A DNA stretch of 64,000 nt, taken from contig NZ_PHNT01000003.1 in the NCBI RefSeq assembly GCF_002834145.1, positions 158,867-222,866 on the forward strand. The letters are read 5' to 3'. Within the stretch, counting starts at the first letter, position 1. Each line of letters opens with the position of its first letter. Source of the stretch: Roseovarius salinarum (GTDB taxonomy: Bacteria; Pseudomonadota; Alphaproteobacteria; Rhodobacterales; Rhodobacteraceae). Shown piece by piece: positions 63,368 through 64,000 of the stretch. The notes under the pieces were generated by a model. That model saw nothing but the letters and a program-made list of their open reading frames with translations, did no database searches and was not told where the DNA came from. Made by a program: the position numbers and the translations under genes.

Positions 63368-64000
63368 ATGACGGCCAGCCGCACGCCGCGCCTGCGTGCG
63401 GGGCCCATCTTCGCGGTGGCGCTGGTGCTGTTCTCGGCGGCCCTCGCGCGGGATACGCTCGATCGCTGGGTGGCGGCCACGGATCTGCCGGTTCTGGTGG
63501 CCGAGACCTCGACGGAGGTGCGCGACCGCGATGGCACGCTGCTGCGCGTCTACACCGTGGCGGACGGGTTGTGGCGGCTTCCGGTCGCGCCCGAGGCGGT
63601 CGATCCGGGCTACATCGACATGCTGCTGGCCTACGAGGACAAGCGGTTCCACGATCACGCGGGCGTCGATCCTGTGGCGCTGATGCGCGCGGCGGCGCAG
63701 GCGGTGTGGCACGGGCGGATCGTCTCGGGGGGGTCGACGCTGACCATGCAGGTTGCCCGGCTGCTGGAGGACGGCACGACCGGCACGATCGCGGGCAAAC
63801 TGCGGCAGATGCGCGTGGCCCTTGCGCTCGAACGGCGGCTGAGCAAGCGGCAGATCCTGCGGCTCTATCTGATGCATGCGCCCTTCGGCGGCAACCTCGA
63901 GGGGGTCCGGGCGGCAAGCCTGGCGTGGTTCGACACCCCGCCGGCGCGGCTGACTCCGGCGCAGGCCGCGCTGCTGGTCGCGCTGCCGCAGGCCCCCGAG
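63368..64000 (+). CDS. pbpC: penicillin-binding protein 1C, N-terminal part
   Basis: The frame is open from ATG 63368 to the window edge (211 codons seen); the rest lies outside. After an N-terminal membrane segment (IFAVALVLFSAALA) comes a glycosyltransferase-51 domain: EDKRFHDHAGVDP (catalytic Glu), GGSTLTMQVARLLE, LRQMRVALALERRLSKRQILRLYLMHAPFGGN. PbpC polymerises glycan strands. AAGGTCGGGG before the start serves as ribosome site. It begins 17 bases after the macroglobulin stop, the standard pairing of A2M with PBP1C, which suggests A2M guards the cell when the wall is breached. Confidence 0.93.
   Translation, partial: MTASRTPRLRAGPIFAVALVLFSAALARDTLDRWVAATDLPVLVAETSTEVRDRDGTLLRVYTVADGLWRLPVAPEAVDPGYIDMLLAYEDKRFHDHAGVDPVALMRAAAQAVWHGRIVSGGSTLTMQVARLLEDGTTGTIAGKLRQMRVALALERRLSKRQILRLYLMHAPFGGNLEGVRAASLAWFDTPPARLTPAQAALLVALPQAPE

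Noticed and set aside
58237..63537. Very long (1766-codon) open frame antisense to the macroglobulin gene
   Set aside because: High-GC codon bias on the coding strand keeps the opposite frame open; its composition (His/Arg/Gly-rich, no domains) is that of a shadow.

Overview
The window is high-GC, densely packed bacterial chromosome, about two-thirds G+C by eye. Gene content and order point to an alphaproteobacterium of the Rhodobacteraceae (Roseobacter type). The clearest signs are a Tpa/TauR/Xsc taurine pathway next to a cytoplasmic SoeABC sulfite dehydrogenase, an Irr-type iron box in front of mbfA, a DUF3726 protein, TRAP transporters and a gpmI-envC-ctpA operon. About 57 protein genes can be supported. 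The first (amn) and last (pbpC) are cut by the window edges. I see no rRNA, tRNA, CRISPR array, prophage or insertion sequence. Except for one small low-GC island, the sequence reads as core or habitat-adapted chromosome.

Layout. 1-6.9 kb: end of AMP nucleosidase, an HU-like protein, an EamA transporter, a membrane protein, then gpmI, a catalytically degenerate EnvC-like activator and the CtpA protease in one operon. 6.9-17 kb: taurine dissimilation. Tpa converts taurine to sulfoacetaldehyde, Xsc splits this to acetyl phosphate and sulfite, and SoeABC oxidises sulfite to sulfate. The MocR-type regulator TauR lies between tpa and xsc. Both promoters carry the same direct-repeat operator, and a third, reversed copy lies between tauR and a small monooxygenase-like gene. 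17-23.7 kb: peroxiredoxin, FAD reductase, rsmD, a TRAP transporter and zapE. 23.9-28.7 kb, minus strand: hydrolase / cyclodeaminase-like / HAD operon, another EamA transporter, a YaiI-type protein, then a low-GC pair of a HEPN-like protein and a small acidic protein. 28.8-33.1 kb: an AEC transporter-fghA-sthA operon and the iron exporter mbfA. 33.2-38.1 kb: a TetR gene with a palindromic operator and a small secreted peptide, smpB, sseA, an aminotransferase and kdsD. 38.1-43.4 kb: surface polysaccharide genes (sugar transferase, epimerase, Wza-like lipoprotein, methyltransferase, GDP-fucose genes). 44-47.5 kb: an unusual M19 dipeptidase relative, a 567-residue unknown protein and DUF3726 in one operon. 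47.6-64 kb: metF, arfB, a probable small transcript, mepA, a permease, thioesterase, YggT, recQ, yaaA, a hybrid histidine kinase, a very large alpha-2-macroglobulin and pbpC.

Most worth following: (1) the TauR operator set, which defines a small regulon that may include an unlinked-function monooxygenase gene; (2) the minus-strand small transcript near 49.1-49.3 kb with two mini-ORFs and an exceptionally long match to the 16S 3' end; (3) the HEPN/acidic-protein pair; (4) the M19-unknown-DUF3726 operon, whose dipeptidase relative lacks canonical zinc ligands; (5) the TetR/operator/secreted-peptide unit. The longest stretch without a classical gene, 49039-49360, is described under that small transcript.
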